Origin: an uncultured Bacteroidota bacterium
Lineage (GTDB): Bacteria; Bacteroidota; Bacteroidia; Chitinophagales; Chitinophagaceae
Direction: 5' to 3'
Assembly (NCBI GenBank): GCA_946479615.1
Contig: CAMLGR010000043.1
Span: forward strand, 1-29,032
Length of the DNA: 29,032 bases
A model generated the notes under the pieces. The model was not told the DNA's origin. It worked only from the letters and a program-made list of their open reading frames with translations, and did no database searches. Positions 27,727-29,032 of the stretch are shown in pieces. Each line of letters opens with the position of its first letter. Positions within the stretch are counted from its first letter, which is position 1. Made by a program: the position numbers and the translations under genes.

Positions 27727-28161
27727 ATGAAATACAAAGTAATTACCAGCAAGGCGCAGTACAAAGAATACTGTCATATCCTGGAAGAGCTGGTCTTTTC
27801 CGAAACAAAAACACGCGATGTAAAAGATGAAATCGCATTGCTGACACTCCTGGTTGAAAAATGGGATGCCGATCACAATTCTTTTAATGATCTCGATCCT
27901 GTGCAATTATTGCAATCATTAATGAAAGAACACAACCTGAAGGCAAAAGACATGGTTGACATCCTTGATATCGGCAAAAGCTACGTTTCTGACATCCTTC
28001 ATTATAAAAAGGGTCTTTCGAAAGAAGTAATCCGCAGACTGTCTGAATATTTTAAAGTGGGACAGGAAGCTTTTAACAGGCCCTATAAGTTAGTAGGGGA
28101 AAAGGCAGATTCACAGCATGTAAGAATTGTCAGTACTCACAAAAAATTAAGAATCGCTTAG
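27727..28161 (+). CDS. higA: HigA-type antitoxin with XRE-family helix-turn-helix
   Basis: A 144-aa antitoxin. The N-terminal half (about 1-60) is the acidic helical toxin-contact region (KDEIALLTLLVEKWDADH). The HTH_3 domain at about 60-120 contains LMKEHNLKAKDMVDILDIG and SYVSDILHYKKGLSKEVI, which read as the helix-turn-helix. It ends in a short basic tail. It should neutralise HigB and repress the shared promoter through the palindrome at 27340-27360. The ATG at 27727 follows the toxin stop by 9 bp, so the pair is probably cotranscribed. Confidence 0.93.
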   Translation: MKYKVITSKAQYKEYCHILEELVFSETKTRDVKDEIALLTLLVEKWDADHNSFNDLDPVQLLQSLMKEHNLKAKDMVDILDIGKSYVSDILHYKKGLSKEVIRRLSEYFKVGQEAFNRPYKLVGEKADSQHVRIVSTHKKLRIA

Positions 28162-28163
28162 AA

Positions 28164-28248
28164 CCTATGTGTGTATTCTTATGTATCTAGGTGGTAAAAC
28201 TGACTGGCGTAATCTTACCACCTAGATACATAAGAATACACACATAGG
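28164..28248. repeat. Perfect 34-bp inverted repeat between convergent genes
   Basis: Arms 28164-28197 and 28215-28248 are exact reverse complements over 34 bp, separated by a 17-nt loop. The arms open with CCTATGTGTGTATTC and close with CTAGGTGGTAA. The element begins two bases after the higA stop and ends about 20 bp before the stop of the leftward efflux gene, so it would form a long stem in either transcript and could terminate both. Its sequence resembles dispersed 'accacatagatacatag' repeats I associate with Bacteroidota; this was not searched. Confidence 0.9.
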
Positions 28249-28269
28249 ATTTATTATAACAGAACTTCT

Positions 28270-29032
28270 TTACTTCCAGCCGCCACCCAAATCGCGATAG
28301 ACATTTACCACCGCATTCAATTGTTCCTTTTTTGTTTCGATCAATTCCAGTTTAGATTCCAGCGCATCACGTTGTGTCATCAGCACTTCAAAATAATCCG
28401 TACGCGCCGATTTGAAAAGATCATTCGAGATATCGATCGATTTTGTCAACGCATCTACCTGCTTCGATTTCAAATCATAACTCTTTTCCAGGTTGCTGAT
28501 ATTGGAAAGCTGCGTAGATACTTCGAGATAAGCATTCAGTATCGTGCGGTCATAATTATATAGAGCCTGCAATTGTCTTGCATTGGCACTGTTAAATTCA
28601 GCCCTGATCGCATTACGGTTGATCAAGGGACCCGCGAGATCACCTGCCAGTGAGTACAATAAAGATTCCGGGAATTTTAAAAGATACGATGGATTGAATG
28701 CCTGGAAACCTACCGATGCAGATATGCCCAATGAAGGGTAGAATTCTGCCCGCGCCACTTTCACATCCAGTTTGGCCGCCTGCAGATCTAGCTCCGCCTG
28801 CCGGATATCCGGCCTGTTTTGTAATAATTGTGAAGGAATACCTGTATTGACTGCTGATGGTACCAATGCCAGAAATTCACTATTATCACGCAGAATGGGA
28901 GCTGGATAACGACCTAGTAAAAAATTGATCCTATTTTCTGTTTCTTTGATCTGTTGAAGAATATCGAATTCCAGGCTTTGCGATTTCAATACCTCTGCCT
29001 GGAATTTCTGAACATCCAGCTCGGTTGTTCTC
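28270..29032 (-). CDS. Efflux outer-membrane factor, OprM/NodT (TolC) family, C-terminal part
   Basis: The C-terminal ~254 residues of an outer-membrane efflux channel; the gene continues past the right edge, so its start is not visible. The reading frame is open to the last base (RTTELDVQKFQAEVLKSQS). Family markers in order are ETENRINFLLGRYPAPI, the diagnostic GIPSQLLQNRPDIRQAE, VARAEFYPSLGISAS, and a long helical repeat ending VVNVYRDLGGGWK. Such proteins dock with an RND pump and membrane-fusion protein to expel drugs or metals; those partners would be expected just beyond the right edge on this strand. The TTG inside the frame at 28989 is not a start. Confidence 0.93.
   Translation of the reverse strand, partial: RTTELDVQKFQAEVLKSQSLEFDILQQIKETENRINFLLGRYPAPILRDNSEFLALVPSAVNTGIPSQLLQNRPDIRQAELDLQAAKLDVKVARAEFYPSLGISASVGFQAFNPSYLLKFPESLLYSLAGDLAGPLINRNAIRAEFNSANARQLQALYNYDRTILNAYLEVSTQLSNISNLEKSYDLKSKQVDALTKSIDISNDLFKSARTDYFEVLMTQRDALESKLELIETKKEQLNAVVNVYRDLGGGWK

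Noticed and set aside
27478..27906. Leftward 142-codon open frame opposite higBA
   Set aside because: It is antisense to two well-supported genes and has no recognisable domain.

Overview
This 29 kb window reads as a chromosomal segment of a Bacteroidota bacterium, most likely in the Chitinophagaceae or a near relative. Evidence is a SusC/SusD pair, a hybrid two-component regulator with a 14-blade propeller, a type IX secretion (T9SS) sorting domain, a 2TM-domain protein, several matches to the Bacteroidota promoter element TAnnTTTG, and intergenic hairpin repeats. No rRNA, tRNA, insertion sequence or CRISPR array was seen.

Region 1 (1-9935) is a polysaccharide utilisation locus. A SusC porin and the start of its SusD lipoprotein run leftward. 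A divergent hybrid sensor/AraC regulator runs rightward from a shared 251-bp promoter region. Convergent to the regulator is a secreted GH9 glycosidase, which suggests a beta-1,4-glucan substrate.

Region 2 (10126-13734) is a leftward three-gene signalling operon: a CHASE3-PAS membrane histidine kinase, a stand-alone Rcp-type receiver, and a receiver-PAS-HisKA_3 kinase. None carries a DNA-binding output domain.

Region 3 (14022-16033) holds a small leftward 2TM protein, then a 494-bp gap with a regular array of GGTGWCACC palindromes at 19-20 bp period, then a rightward CPA1 Na+/H+ antiporter.

Region 4 (16046-27005) is a tightly spaced leftward operon. In transcription order it encodes a small outer-membrane beta-barrel, a 644-aa T9SS-sorted surface protein, and a 2748-aa SpvB/FG-GAP/RHS protein resembling a fused Tc-toxin B-C subunit. 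The RHS protein has an atypical core end, a low-complexity basic tail, and no room for a downstream immunity gene. This operon is the best candidate in the window for a poorly described system.

Region 5 (27340-28161) is a higBA toxin-antitoxin module with a palindromic operator and a promoter placed so that the toxin mRNA may be leaderless. A perfect 34-bp inverted repeat separates it from a leftward, 5'-truncated NodT/OprM-type efflux outer-membrane factor that runs off the right edge.
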